A stretch of 12,603 nucleotides of DNA, from positions 1 through 12,603 of the forward strand of contig JAIKXK010000088.1 of the NCBI GenBank assembly GCA_024684155.1. The letters are read 5' to 3'. The position numbers and the translations under genes were made by a program. Origin of the DNA: Lachnospiraceae bacterium. GTDB lineage: Bacteria > Bacillota > Clostridia > Lachnospirales > Lachnospiraceae. The notes beneath the pieces were generated by a model that worked only from the letters and a program-made list of their open reading frames with translations, searched no databases and was not told where the DNA came from. This document shows, in pieces, positions 1 through 7,722 of this stretch (the first letter of the stretch is position 1; each line of letters opens with the position of its first letter).

Positions 1-345
1 TATTTATTGTTACTTGGTCCTGTCATTGAAGAAAAGCATGGTTCTAAAATCTTAATTCATGTCATTATTATTACTGCAGTTGTAACAGGATTAATTAATA
101 TTATCTTTTTCCCTGGAGTGGCTCTTTGCGGAGCCAGTGGAGTGGTATTTGCCTTTATTTTAATTACCTCTTTCACAGGATTTCGACGGGGAGAAATTCC
201 ACTCACCTTTATTTTAGTAGCTGTTATTTTCATTGGACAGCAGGTGTTAGACGGAGTGTTAATTTCTGATAATATTTCAAACCTTTCTCATATTGTGGGA
301 GGTATTATTGGCGCAATTATCGGTTATCGATTAAATAAGCGATAG
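1..345 (+). CDS. Rhomboid-family intramembrane serine protease, 3' part
   Basis: The frame is open from the first base, so the 5' end lies outside the window; 114 codons and the stop are visible. The visible protein is almost entirely hydrophobic, with about four membrane segments. It carries the rhomboid hallmarks: LLGPVIEEKHG near the left edge (compare the family's 'GxxxExxxG' segment), the catalytic serine in GASGVVFA (Ser codon at 136-138), and the partner histidine in SHIVGGIIGAIIGY (His codon at 289-291), two segments later. Rhomboids cleave transmembrane substrates within the bilayer using this Ser-His dyad; the substrate cannot be told here. It ends with a short basic tail (RLNKR). 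The stop lies 31 bases before fumC with no terminator between them, so co-transcription is possible. Both catalytic residues are present, which argues against an inactive homologue. Confidence 0.85.
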   Translation, partial: YLLLLGPVIEEKHGSKILIHVIIITAVVTGLINIIFFPGVALCGASGVVFAFILITSFTGFRRGEIPLTFILVAVIFIGQQVLDGVLISDNISNLSHIVGGIIGAIIGYRLNKR

Positions 346-376
346 TATAAAAGGAAAAGATTACGGAGGAAGAAAA

Positions 377-1765
377 ATGGAAAACATGGAAGGCTTTCGA
401 GTAGAGCATGATTCTATGGGAGAAGTAAAGGTCCCGGCAGATAAGTTCTGGGGAGCCCAGACCCAAAGAAGTCATGAAAACTTTGAAATTGGAGTGGGAA
501 TTGAAACTATGCCAAAGGAAATTATAAAGGCTTTTGGTATTTTGAAAAAAGCTGCAGCACATGCAAATAATGCATTGGTGCCAGAACGAATGACAGATCA
601 AAAATGCGAGGCAATTTCAAAGGTTTGTGATGAAATTTGCGAAGGAAAACTTTTTGAACAGTTTCCTTTGGTGGTTTGGCAGACCGGTTCAGGTACTCAG
701 TCCAATATGAATGTAAACGAAGTAGTAGCAAATCGTGGCAATGATTTGGCAGGAGAAAAGCTCTTACATCCAAATGACGATGTAAACATGAGCCAATCCT
801 CAAATGATACCTTCCCAACCGCCCTTCATATTGCATCTGCGTTATTGTTAGAAGAGGAGTTACTTCCAGCAGCAAAGGAATTAGTAGCAGAGTTTCAAAG
901 ATTAGAAAAAGAAAATGAAGGCATTGTAAAAACAGGTAGAACCCACTTGCAGGATGCAGTTCCGGTTGCATTTTCCCAGGAGATTAGTGGATGGAGAAGT
1001 TCTTTGGAAAAGGACATCCAGCTTGTGGAACTATCCCTTTCGCCTCTAAAGGAATTAGCACTTGGTGGTACGGCTGTAGGAACTGGTTTAAATGCACCCA
1101 AAGGCTTTGATACCTTAGTAGCAGAAAAAATTGCAGAGTTTACAAAGAGTGATTTTGTAACTGCAGAAAATAAATTCCACGCCTTAAGTTCCAGAGATGA
1201 GCTTGTATTTGCTCATGGAGCAGTAAAGGCAACGGCAGCAGATATGATGAAGATTGCAAACGATATTCGCTGGCTTGCTTCTGGTCCAAGATGTGGTCTT
1301 GGAGAAATTACAATTCCAGCCAATGAACCGGGAAGTTCCATTATGCCAGGAAAGGTAAATCCAACTCAGTGTGAGCAGGTAACCATGGTAGCGGTTCAGG
1401 TAATGGGAAATGATACAGCAATTTCCGTGGCAGCCTCTCAGGGAAATTTTGAATTAAACGTATTCTTACCTGTGATTGCCTATAACTTTACGCAATCTGT
1501 AAGATTGTTATCAGAGTCCATTCGCTCCTTCAATAAAAACTGCGTAACAGGATTACAGGCAAACAAAGAAAAGATGCATGAAAACCTGCATCGCTCCTTA
1601 ATGCTTGTGACTGCTTTAAATCCTTATATTGGATATGAAAATGCAGCAAAATGTGCCCATAAAGCCTTTGAAGAAAATATTTCTTTAAAAGAAGCCTGTG
1701 TTGGCCTTGGATTTTTGTCTGAAGAGCGGTTTGACGAAGTGTTCCATCCAGAAGAGATGGTATAA
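377..1765 (+). CDS. fumC: Fumarate hydratase, class II
   Basis: This 462-residue protein, the usual length for class II fumarases, interconverts fumarate and L-malate in the cytoplasm without an iron-sulfur cluster. The conserved blocks are in order: TGSGTQSNMN (residues 103-112), the SQSSND loop (139-144), TGRTHLQDAVP with the active-site histidine (His190), and the superfamily signature GSSIMPGKVNP (319-329), whose mobile loop supplies the catalytic serine. TQCEQ after the signature and the GTAVGTGLNAP block favour fumarase over aspartase or argininosuccinate lyase, although aspartases are close relatives. The start is supported by GGAGG at 365-369, seven bases before ATG. Many clostridia use the oxygen-sensitive two-subunit class I enzyme instead. 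The gene follows the rhomboid fragment closely and ends at a strong hairpin; no other TCA-cycle gene is nearby. Confidence 0.96.
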   Translation: MENMEGFRVEHDSMGEVKVPADKFWGAQTQRSHENFEIGVGIETMPKEIIKAFGILKKAAAHANNALVPERMTDQKCEAISKVCDEICEGKLFEQFPLVVWQTGSGTQSNMNVNEVVANRGNDLAGEKLLHPNDDVNMSQSSNDTFPTALHIASALLLEEELLPAAKELVAEFQRLEKENEGIVKTGRTHLQDAVPVAFSQEISGWRSSLEKDIQLVELSLSPLKELALGGTAVGTGLNAPKGFDTLVAEKIAEFTKSDFVTAENKFHALSSRDELVFAHGAVKATAADMMKIANDIRWLASGPRCGLGEITIPANEPGSSIMPGKVNPTQCEQVTMVAVQVMGNDTAISVAASQGNFELNVFLPVIAYNFTQSVRLLSESIRSFNKNCVTGLQANKEKMHENLHRSLMLVTALNPYIGYENAAKCAHKAFEENISLKEACVGLGFLSEERFDEVFHPEEMV

Positions 1766-1774
1766 ATAAAGAAA

Positions 1775-1809
1775 GGGTATTCCGTCAATGCGGAATACCC
1801 AGTTTTTTT
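1775..1809. terminator. Bidirectional rho-independent terminator between fumC and the convergent gene
   Basis: A perfect 10-bp stem (1775-1784 with 1791-1800) encloses the six-base loop TCAATG. Seven Ts follow at 1803-1809 on the plus strand. On the minus strand the stem is followed by a T-rich tail (TTTCTTTATTTA), so it can also serve the minus-strand gene that ends at 1816. Confidence 0.9.
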
Positions 1810-1815
1810 GTAGAA

Positions 1816-2466
1816 TTAAATTGCGTTTACGGTGTTTGTATCGCTAAGTTTTGTTCTTGTAGTGGTTTCTACTCCATTTGTAGTTGTAGTAGTTTCTAAG
1901 TAAGCAACACCGTTGATCATTACAATTTCTGTTGTTGTTTCTTCTGAGGAAGAATCTGAATTTGTAGATGCTGCATCAGCACCAGATGCACTACTTTCTG
2001 TAGAAGCAACAGTAGTGGCTGTCTCATCCTGTTCTTTGATGTAGTCCATAAGGTTTGAAAGTACCTCATCCATGTTGTCGATGGTTGGAAGACCAAGGGA
2101 TTCGGCACCATCATTCATGGCATCTGCTAACAGTTCCAAATTGTCCTGGTTTGATAAATCAGAAATACTGAGTCCTAATTCTTCCATCTTTGCTTCAATG
2201 CTATCTACATTTGCACGAAAAGCATTGGATAGAGTCGTCATAAAGTCGTCAGTTGTTTCTGTGGTGGAGCTTGTGATTTCACCTACCATCATGCCACTGG
2301 CATTGTAGGTTCCTGTTGGAATGGCTCCATCAAATGACAGGCCGGACGGAATGTATTCATCCTTTGCATCGGAATTTGATTCTGGTGGCGGTGGCAAAGG
2401 TGTTTGTCCGTTTACATTCATGGCCGTCATAATACTTGGATCATAAGTTACTCCATTGATATCCAT
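1816..2466 (-). CDS. Hypothetical Ser/Thr-rich protein behind a CiaR-type promoter
   Basis: I do not recognise this protein. I chose the ATG at 2464-2466 (216 residues) because GGAAAGGA sits five bases upstream of it. An in-frame ATG at 2527-2529 would add 21 residues but has only a weak ribosome site. No signal peptide or membrane segment is visible, so it looks cytoplasmic or exported by an unusual route. The layout is: an N-terminal INGVTY motif (residues 3-8), a proline run (about 24-28), a flexible region, an acidic region of probable helices (about 73-148), a low-complexity Ser/Thr/Glu/Ala stretch (about 149-180), then a second copy of the motif, INGVAY (184-189), and a Thr-rich tail. 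The repeated INGVxY at both ends suggests two related beta-type segments around a helical core. It is transcribed from its own promoter at 2559-2591, which predicts control by an OmpR-family regulator. Confidence 0.75.
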   Translation of the reverse strand: MDINGVTYDPSIMTAMNVNGQTPLPPPPESNSDAKDEYIPSGLSFDGAIPTGTYNASGMMVGEITSSTTETTDDFMTTLSNAFRANVDSIEAKMEELGLSISDLSNQDNLELLADAMNDGAESLGLPTIDNMDEVLSNLMDYIKEQDETATTVASTESSASGADAASTNSDSSSEETTTEIVMINGVAYLETTTTTNGVETTTRTKLSDTNTVNAI

Positions 2467-2558
2467 AAGTATCCTTTCCGAGGAAGGTCCATCTAAAGTT
2501 TTTACGCTATCCTTAGCATATCCCCTCATATCTTATATCGAATGATTTATATAGAAAA

Positions 2559-2591
2559 ATAATAGTTTTAAAACCTTAAATTTACCTTAAA
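2559..2591 (-). promoter_or_regulatory. CiaR-type direct repeat with -10 box, upstream of the hypothetical gene
   Basis: Read on the minus strand, TTTAAG (2591-2586), five bases (GTAAA), TTTAAG (2580-2575), ten bases, and TATTAT (2564-2559, five of six matches to TATAAT). The direct repeat has an 11-bp period and replaces a normal -35 box, the arrangement of an activator-dependent promoter of the OmpR/PhoB response-regulator type. TTTAAG-N5-TTTAAG is the known CiaR site of streptococci. Transcription would begin near 2552, giving a leader of about 85 nt to the preferred start. The geometry is identical to that of the promoter at 12451-12483. Confidence 0.7.
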
Positions 2592-2686
2592 AATTCACAG
2601 ATTTCGGGATATGAGGTGTAGCAATTAAAGGGGATAGATGGTAAAGTAGTAGGAAGTATGATTGTATTTAGTATAGGAGGAAAACT

Positions 2687-3718
2687 ATGAGACAAATTGC
2701 ATTAGGACAGACGGAGATTAGTGTACCTCAAAATGGATTTGGAGCACTGCCCATTCAAAGAGATACAAAAGAAGTTGCAGTAGAAATATTACGTAAGGCT
2801 TATGAAGGCGGTATGCGTTATTTTGATACAGCCAGAGCCTATAGTGACAGTGAAGAAAAAATAGGTGCAGCCTTTGGAGATATGGGTATTCGTGAAGAAA
2901 TTTATATTGCCACAAAGACAGCAGCTACTACAGCAGAAGATTTCTGGAAGGATTTAGAAACTTCATTAAAAAATTTAAAAACGGATTATATTGATGTTTA
3001 TCAGCTTCATATGGCAGCAAAATGCTATAGACCTGGAGATGGAAGTGGACTTTATGAGGCTATGGTGGAAGCAAAGGAAAAAGGACTCATCCGCCATATT
3101 GGTATTACAGCTCATAAAATCGGTGTGGCAGAAGAAATTGTGGAAAGTGGATTATATGAAACCCTGCAGTATCCTTTTTCATATCTTTCTTCGAAAAGAG
3201 ATATTGAATTAGTGAAATCCTGTCTTTCTAGGGGTATGGGATTTATTGCTATGAAGGGATTGGCAGGAGGATTAATTAACCGATCTGAAGCTGCTATGGC
3301 CTTTATGAATGAATATGACGGAGTCATTCCTATTTGGGGAATTCAGCATATGAGTGAGTTAGAAGAGTGGCTTTCCTATATGGAAAAAACTCCTACTATG
3401 TCAGGAGAAATTTTAGAGTTTATTGAAAAAGAAAAAGAAGAATTATCTGGAGATTTCTGTAGAGGATGTGGATATTGTATGCCTTGTCCTGCAGGAATTA
3501 CCATTAACCAATGTGCAAGAATGTCACTTATGTTAAGACGTGCACCATCAGAGGTTTGGCTTTCCGAGTATTGGCAGAAGGAAATGGAAAAAATCAATTC
3601 CTGCTTAAACTGTAGAGAATGTACCAGACATTGTCCTTATGAACTGGATACTCCAAACTTATTACGTAAAAACTATGAAGACTATCAAAGAGTGTTAAGG
3701 GGAGAAGTCGAAGTTTAA
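2687..3718 (+). CDS. Aldo/keto reductase with two C-terminal [4Fe-4S] motifs
   Basis: This 343-residue protein joins an aldo/keto reductase barrel (about residues 1-240) to a ferredoxin-like tail. The reductase tetrad is present: Asp47 (YFDTA), Tyr52, Lys77 (ATKT) and His108 (YQLHM). The tail has two cysteine clusters, Cys258/261/264/267 followed by Pro, and Cys306/309/312/316 followed by Pro, each able to hold a [4Fe-4S] cluster. This is the 'predicted oxidoreductase of the aldo/keto reductase family' with a ferredoxin domain, frequent in anaerobes; the substrate is unknown. The clusters suggest electron exchange with ferredoxin or flavin partners rather than simple NADPH reduction. AGGAGG at 2675-2680 lies six bases before ATG. 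It appears to be the first gene of an operon with the MATE and PIN/NYN genes (46 bases to the next start, no terminator). Confidence 0.9.
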   Translation: MRQIALGQTEISVPQNGFGALPIQRDTKEVAVEILRKAYEGGMRYFDTARAYSDSEEKIGAAFGDMGIREEIYIATKTAATTAEDFWKDLETSLKNLKTDYIDVYQLHMAAKCYRPGDGSGLYEAMVEAKEKGLIRHIGITAHKIGVAEEIVESGLYETLQYPFSYLSSKRDIELVKSCLSRGMGFIAMKGLAGGLINRSEAAMAFMNEYDGVIPIWGIQHMSELEEWLSYMEKTPTMSGEILEFIEKEKEELSGDFCRGCGYCMPCPAGITINQCARMSLMLRRAPSEVWLSEYWQKEMEKINSCLNCRECTRHCPYELDTPNLLRKNYEDYQRVLRGEVEV

Positions 3719-3764
3719 GCATAGAACTTGCACAGCTAGATTGTTTAATCAGGAGTGTAGAATT

Positions 3765-5153
3765 GTGTTTGGTAAATTAATTGGAACAAAGAAATTTTAT
3801 CGGCATATGCTTTATATTGCTGTGCCGATTATGATACAAAACTTAATTACAAATGTAGTGGGAATGTTAGATAACATTATGGTGGGACAGATTGGTACCG
3901 ACCAAATGACAGGGGTTTCCATCATTAATCAGTTTTTATTTGTTTTTAATTTGTGTATCTTTGGTGCGGTATCCGGTGCTGGTATTTTTACAGCACAGTA
4001 CTATGGTCAGGGAAATAACGAGGGAATTCGTCATACCATGAGATTTAAATTAATTGTGGGTCTTATTGTATGTGGGATTGCCTTTTGTGTCCTGGTTTTT
4101 GGTGGTGCAGATTTAATGCAGCTATTTTTGCATGAGGATGGTGTAGGAAATGCAGCAGAGACCCTGCGCTATGGAAAAGCTTATTTAACAGTTATGTTTT
4201 TTGGACTTTTTCCTTTTGCATTATCCCAAATTTATGCAGGTACTCTTCGTGAAACAGGAGAGACAATTTTGCCAATGAAGGCAGGAATGATTGCAGTAGC
4301 AGTGAATTTGGTGTTAAACTATATCTTGATTTTCGGAAAACTTGGATTTCCCGCATTTGGAGTTATGGGTGCGGCAGCAGCTACAGTGGTATCACGTTTT
4401 ACAGAGCTTTTTATAATAGTGATTTATACACATAAGCATGTCGATAGATTTCCTTATATTATTGGCTTGTACGAAAGCCTGGCTATTCCGCCAACCTTAG
4501 TTCGTGCCATTATTATAAAGGGAGCACCATTACTCTTAAACGAAACCCTTTGGTCTGCAGGACAAACCGTTATGGTTCAAAGCTATTCCCTTCGTGGTTT
4601 GTCTGTAGTAGCAGCCTTTAATATCAGTAATACTCTGGCAAATGTATTTAATGTTGCCTTTATTGCTATGGGAGAGGCCATTGCTATTATCTTAGGCCAG
4701 GAACTTGGGGCAGGAAAGCCGGATGTAAAAGAAGACTCGTATAAGATGACCTTTTTTGCTGTTGCCATTTGCTTTTTTATGGGAGCACTTATGTTTGCAA
4801 CAGCCCCCATCTTCCCCAAAATTTATGAGACAGAAGATGCGGTAAAGGAATTAGCAGTTCGCTTTATTATGATTTCAGCCTGCTTTATGCCAGTCTATGC
4901 CTACGAGAATTCCGCTTATTTTACCCTTCGTTCGGGAGGCAAAACAGTAATTACCTTCATATTTGACTCAGCCTTTGTATGGTGCGTATCCATACCGGTG
5001 GCTTATGTGGTAACACGATTTACAGATTTTAACATTGTAGTTTGTGTTATCATCGTAAACCTGTTTGAGTTTATAAAGGTTGTTGCAGGTTTTGTACTAG
5101 TGAAAAAGGGGGCCTGGATTCAGGATTTGACGAAACTCACTGCGATAAAATAA
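3765..5153 (+). CDS. MATE-family multidrug/drug-sodium antiporter
   Basis: A strongly hydrophobic protein of about 462 residues with roughly twelve membrane segments in two related halves, the usual MATE size. MATE proteins export cationic drugs, metabolites or similar compounds, driven by Na+ or H+ gradients. Typical family features are the N-terminal PIMIQNLITNVVGMLDNIMVG segment with its GQIGTDQMTGVSIINQ continuation, a QIYAGTLRETGET loop in the first half, and IAMGEAIAIILGQELGAG in the second half. I chose GTG at 3765-3767 because AGGAG lies nine bases upstream (3751-3755); the in-frame TTG at 3741 lacks a ribosome site. Substrate and coupling ion cannot be read from the sequence. It lies between the iron-sulfur reductase and the PIN/NYN gene, and its stop region overlaps the ribosome site of the latter. 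Confidence 0.92.
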   Translation: MFGKLIGTKKFYRHMLYIAVPIMIQNLITNVVGMLDNIMVGQIGTDQMTGVSIINQFLFVFNLCIFGAVSGAGIFTAQYYGQGNNEGIRHTMRFKLIVGLIVCGIAFCVLVFGGADLMQLFLHEDGVGNAAETLRYGKAYLTVMFFGLFPFALSQIYAGTLRETGETILPMKAGMIAVAVNLVLNYILIFGKLGFPAFGVMGAAAATVVSRFTELFIIVIYTHKHVDRFPYIIGLYESLAIPPTLVRAIIIKGAPLLLNETLWSAGQTVMVQSYSLRGLSVVAAFNISNTLANVFNVAFIAMGEAIAIILGQELGAGKPDVKEDSYKMTFFAVAICFFMGALMFATAPIFPKIYETEDAVKELAVRFIMISACFMPVYAYENSAYFTLRSGGKTVITFIFDSAFVWCVSIPVAYVVTRFTDFNIVVCVIIVNLFEFIKVVAGFVLVKKGAWIQDLTKLTAIK

Positions 5154-5165
5154 GGAGTACAGTGA

Positions 5166-6032
5166 ATGAAGATTTTTTTGATTGATTATGAAAATGTCAA
5201 TGCCGCTGGCTTAGAAGGAATCAAAAAGCTAGCGACAGGTGATCAGGTTCATATATTCTACAGTGACAGAATCAAAAATATTCCATTTGAAAAAAGTATT
5301 GAACTAAGTAAAAGCTCTGCAAAAATTGAGTACATTGAAACTCATAAGGTAGCAAAAAATTATTTGGATTTTCAGCTATCTACCTACCTAGGTTATTTAG
5401 TAGGAAAAGAAAAAGAGGGAACCTTTATCATCGTAAGTAAGGATACAGGTTTTGATAGTGTGGTGGATTTTTGGAAGGGAAGAAACGTAACGATTTCCAG
5501 AAGTGAAACCATTTCAAATCTAAAAAAAGAAAATCCAAAGAAGTCTTTGAACAAGAAGAATAAAAAGAATAAAGAGACTTCTAAAAAACCTGAGAATAAG
5601 AAAAAGGAAGAGACTCCTAAGAAACCTGAGAATAAGAAAAAGGAAGAGAATCCTAAGAAACCTGAGAATAAGAAAAAGGTGGAATCTTCCAGGAAGAAAC
5701 CTCAGAGTAAAAAGGAAAAGGAATCTCCTAAAAAATCTGAGAGCAAAAAGAAATTAGAAACATCGCCCAGATTGCAGGATCCTAAGAGAGCAGAAGAAGC
5801 AAAAAAGATTTTGCAGTTTGACGATACCTGGAGAAAGCGGGTAAGAGAAAATGTAAAAGAAGATCAGCTTACTCCAGCAAACTATGCCGCACTTTACATT
5901 GCGGTTGCTACCAGCGATAGTAAACAGGAATTGAACAACCATTTGACACAGAAGTTGCCAAAGGAAAAGGTAGGCAGCGTCTATAATCATATTAAGAAGT
6001 TGTTTGAGGAATACTTAAAAAGTAAGAAATAG
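5166..6032 (+). CDS. PIN/NYN-like domain protein with lysine-rich repeat linker
   Basis: This 288-residue protein has three parts. Residues 1-120 resemble the PIN/NYN nuclease-like fold: MKIFLIDYENVN supplies Asp7, Glu9 and Asn10, NYLDFQL supplies Asp68, and IIVSKDTGFDSVV supplies Asp93 and Asp97, a plausible metal-binding acidic set. Residues about 121-200 are a low-complexity Lys/Glu/Pro/Ser linker with a 12-residue repeat (KKPENKKKEETP). Residues about 200-288 form a helical C-terminal domain ending in HIKKLFEEYLKSKK. PIN/NYN proteins usually act on RNA, and the basic linker would suit nucleic-acid binding, but catalysis and target are inference. AAGGAG overlapping the upstream stop region lies ten bases before ATG, implying coupling to the MATE gene. 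A strong terminator follows, so this is probably the last gene of the operon. Confidence 0.8.
   Translation: MKIFLIDYENVNAAGLEGIKKLATGDQVHIFYSDRIKNIPFEKSIELSKSSAKIEYIETHKVAKNYLDFQLSTYLGYLVGKEKEGTFIIVSKDTGFDSVVDFWKGRNVTISRSETISNLKKENPKKSLNKKNKKNKETSKKPENKKKEETPKKPENKKKEENPKKPENKKKVESSRKKPQSKKEKESPKKSESKKKLETSPRLQDPKRAEEAKKILQFDDTWRKRVRENVKEDQLTPANYAALYIAVATSDSKQELNNHLTQKLPKEKVGSVYNHIKKLFEEYLKSKK
5589..5696 (+). repeat. Three tandem 36-bp units encoding the lysine-rich linker
   Basis: The heptad-like start CCTGAGAATAAGAAAAAGG recurs at 5589, 5625 and 5661, an exact 36-base period. The first two units are nearly identical; the third diverges in its second half, and weaker copies extend to about 5760. 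In frame, each unit adds 12 residues, so copy-number change would lengthen or shorten the linker without breaking the gene. Confidence 0.9.
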
Positions 6033-6102
6033 AGCAAAAAGTGTTTTAGTAAGAAGGGAAATAAAGCACAAGATTTCGGTTCAATCATTTATTTGGAATA
6101 TG

Positions 6103-6145
6103 AAAAGGTCAGTTGTAATACATTGTTTACGACTGGCCTTTTTTT
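6103..6145 (+). terminator. Terminator of the reductase-MATE-PIN/NYN operon
   Basis: A long stem pairs AAAAGGTCAGTTGTAA (6103-6118) with TTTACGACTGGCCTTTT (from 6126), with two G-U pairs, around a short AT-rich loop. The 3' arm runs into seven Ts (6139-6145). It lies 70 bases after the PIN/NYN stop. Confidence 0.88.
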
Positions 6146-6160
6146 AAAATCATACATCCT

Positions 6161-6209
6161 TCCATAATTAATTAAACCTGTTTATTAATTGTATGGAATC
6201 TGATATAAT
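6161..6209 (+). promoter_or_regulatory. Extended -10 promoter with inverted repeat over the -35 region
   Basis: TGATATAAT at 6201-6209 is an extended -10 element (TG-N-TATAAT, perfect hexamer). No good -35 box lies upstream. Instead there is an imperfect inverted repeat at 6161-6197: TCCAT plus AATTAATTAAAC on the left, and GTTTATTAATT plus ATGGA on the right, with one extra T and a GT insertion breaking the symmetry. It is a candidate operator. Transcription would begin near 6216, upstream of the chemoreceptor start at 6250. Confidence 0.6.
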
Positions 6210-6249
6210 TACCTTTAATGTAAGAGAATCCAAGAGGGGGATTTTAAAG

Positions 6250-7722
6250 ATGGAGTATAAAGAACTTATAAGAAAGAAGAACCATATTTTTGTTATTACT
6301 TTATTTATATGTATTGTTCTTCGAGCAGTGGCAAATGTATTTTTTGTACCAATTACAACCATGCTGGCTATGATAATAGCAGGAGTGGTGTTAGCTGCAA
6401 TTTTAGATGTGTTATCAAAATTCATACCACCAATACCTATGATGTATTTGATGGTATTGGCTATGACAGCGCTTTGCTTTATGCTAATGGTTGCCTTTCC
6501 ATGTACGACTAATTTTATGATGTTTTTCTTAGCTATTTTTATGGTGGTGCTATATGAAGATATTAAGCCAATTGTCCTGCAGTGCATATGCTCTGGTATT
6601 GGTATGATCTGGTCCTATTTTAAGTATAGTGATCGCCTGGCAGAAACCTGGAGTGTAGATGCTCTTGTAATGTCAGTGGTTTATGTTATCAGTGCCATGC
6701 TTATTTATATTTCACTTTGCAGAATGACACGAGCTCAGTTTGCTCAGCTACAGGAAACCAGTAGAGTCAGTGAAGAAGAGTCGCAGAAAGCCAACGCTTT
6801 AGTACAGGAGATTACAAAGTCTGTAGGTGTACTTGGAGATACCAGTAATAAAATTAGCGATTCTGTTGGAGTTACCAATCAGATTTCTTCTCAGATTGCA
6901 GAGGCTACAGAGGATGTGAGTCGTGTAACGACAGAAGAGGTATCAGATGCAAATGAAATCCGAACCATGGTAGAAAAAAGTGTTTCCCAGATAGAAGAAG
7001 TGGAAAAGAAATCCATTAACATGGGGGCATCTGCAGGAGATGCCAGTGCAATTGTAGATGAAGGTGGAAAAAAAGTAGCAGAGCTTTCAAAGGAAATGGA
7101 ATCTCTAAAAACCAGAATGGATGATGTAAGTGTAGCAGTGGGTGAATTAAACGAGGCCACAGGACAGATTGTATCCATTCTTGCAACTTTAGATGAAATT
7201 ACATCCCAGACAAATCTTTTGTCTTTAAATGCAAGTATTGAAGCAGCACGAGCAGGTGATGCAGGAAAAGGATTTGCGGTAGTAGCAACTGAAATTCGAA
7301 CTCTTTCAGAAAACTCAGCTAACTTTACAGCAGAAATTCATGAGATTATTAATGGAGTAAATGACCAGACGAAGAAGGTCCGTGATGAAATCGCCCATGG
7401 TATGGAAACAGTGGATGTATGTGCATCTCATGCTGCAGATGTAGATGAATCCTTTAAGGAAATCTCAAATCATACCAAACAGGTACATGAAGAGGCAGTT
7501 TCCATTGAATCTCAGTCAAAGACCCTAGCAGAGTTATTAAATTTAACTTTAGAAGATGCAAATAATATAGTAGATAGTATTAATTCTACTTCAGCTGCAA
7601 TGGAGGAAATATCCGCAAGCATTGCAAACTTAAATGGAAATATTGGATCGGTGGTAGATGGATATAAGGATATTGAATCTATTACCACATCACTGATGGA
7701 GGTATCAAATCATGGAGACTAA
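6250..7722 (+). CDS. Methyl-accepting chemotaxis protein, six-TM, no HAMP
   Basis: The protein has 490 residues. The first 156 form about six membrane segments (roughly 12-32, 36-55, 64-83, 88-102, 108-124, 138-156) with only short loops, so there is no large external ligand domain. A cytoplasmic coiled-coil signalling domain follows directly, without a recognisable HAMP domain. The conserved hairpin tip that contacts CheA/CheW lies at about residues 314-352 (SQTNLLSLNASIEAARAGDA and onward through GKGFAVVA). The sensor probably detects something in or through the membrane. I chose ATG 6250 because AGAGGGGG (6233-6240) lies nine bases upstream; the in-frame ATG at 6193 overlaps the promoter. 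The 3' end overlaps the next gene by 11 bases. No other che or flagellar gene is in the window. Confidence 0.9.
   Translation: MEYKELIRKKNHIFVITLFICIVLRAVANVFFVPITTMLAMIIAGVVLAAILDVLSKFIPPIPMMYLMVLAMTALCFMLMVAFPCTTNFMMFFLAIFMVVLYEDIKPIVLQCICSGIGMIWSYFKYSDRLAETWSVDALVMSVVYVISAMLIYISLCRMTRAQFAQLQETSRVSEEESQKANALVQEITKSVGVLGDTSNKISDSVGVTNQISSQIAEATEDVSRVTTEEVSDANEIRTMVEKSVSQIEEVEKKSINMGASAGDASAIVDEGGKKVAELSKEMESLKTRMDDVSVAVGELNEATGQIVSILATLDEITSQTNLLSLNASIEAARAGDAGKGFAVVATEIRTLSENSANFTAEIHEIINGVNDQTKKVRDEIAHGMETVDVCASHAADVDESFKEISNHTKQVHEEAVSIESQSKTLAELLNLTLEDANNIVDSINSTSAAMEEISASIANLNGNIGSVVDGYKDIESITTSLMEVSNHGD

Noticed and set aside
317..1101. Long minus-strand frames opposite fumC
   Set aside because: They are antisense shadows of a well-conserved fumarase, without ribosome sites or recognisable motifs.
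5589..5760. Tandem repeats considered as a CRISPR-like or intergenic array
   Set aside because: The units are contiguous, without spacers, and stay in frame inside a long coding region.
6193..6249. Upstream ATG for the chemoreceptor
   Set aside because: It overlaps the inverted repeat and the -10 box, so it would lie upstream of the transcript start; ATG 6250 has a strong ribosome site.
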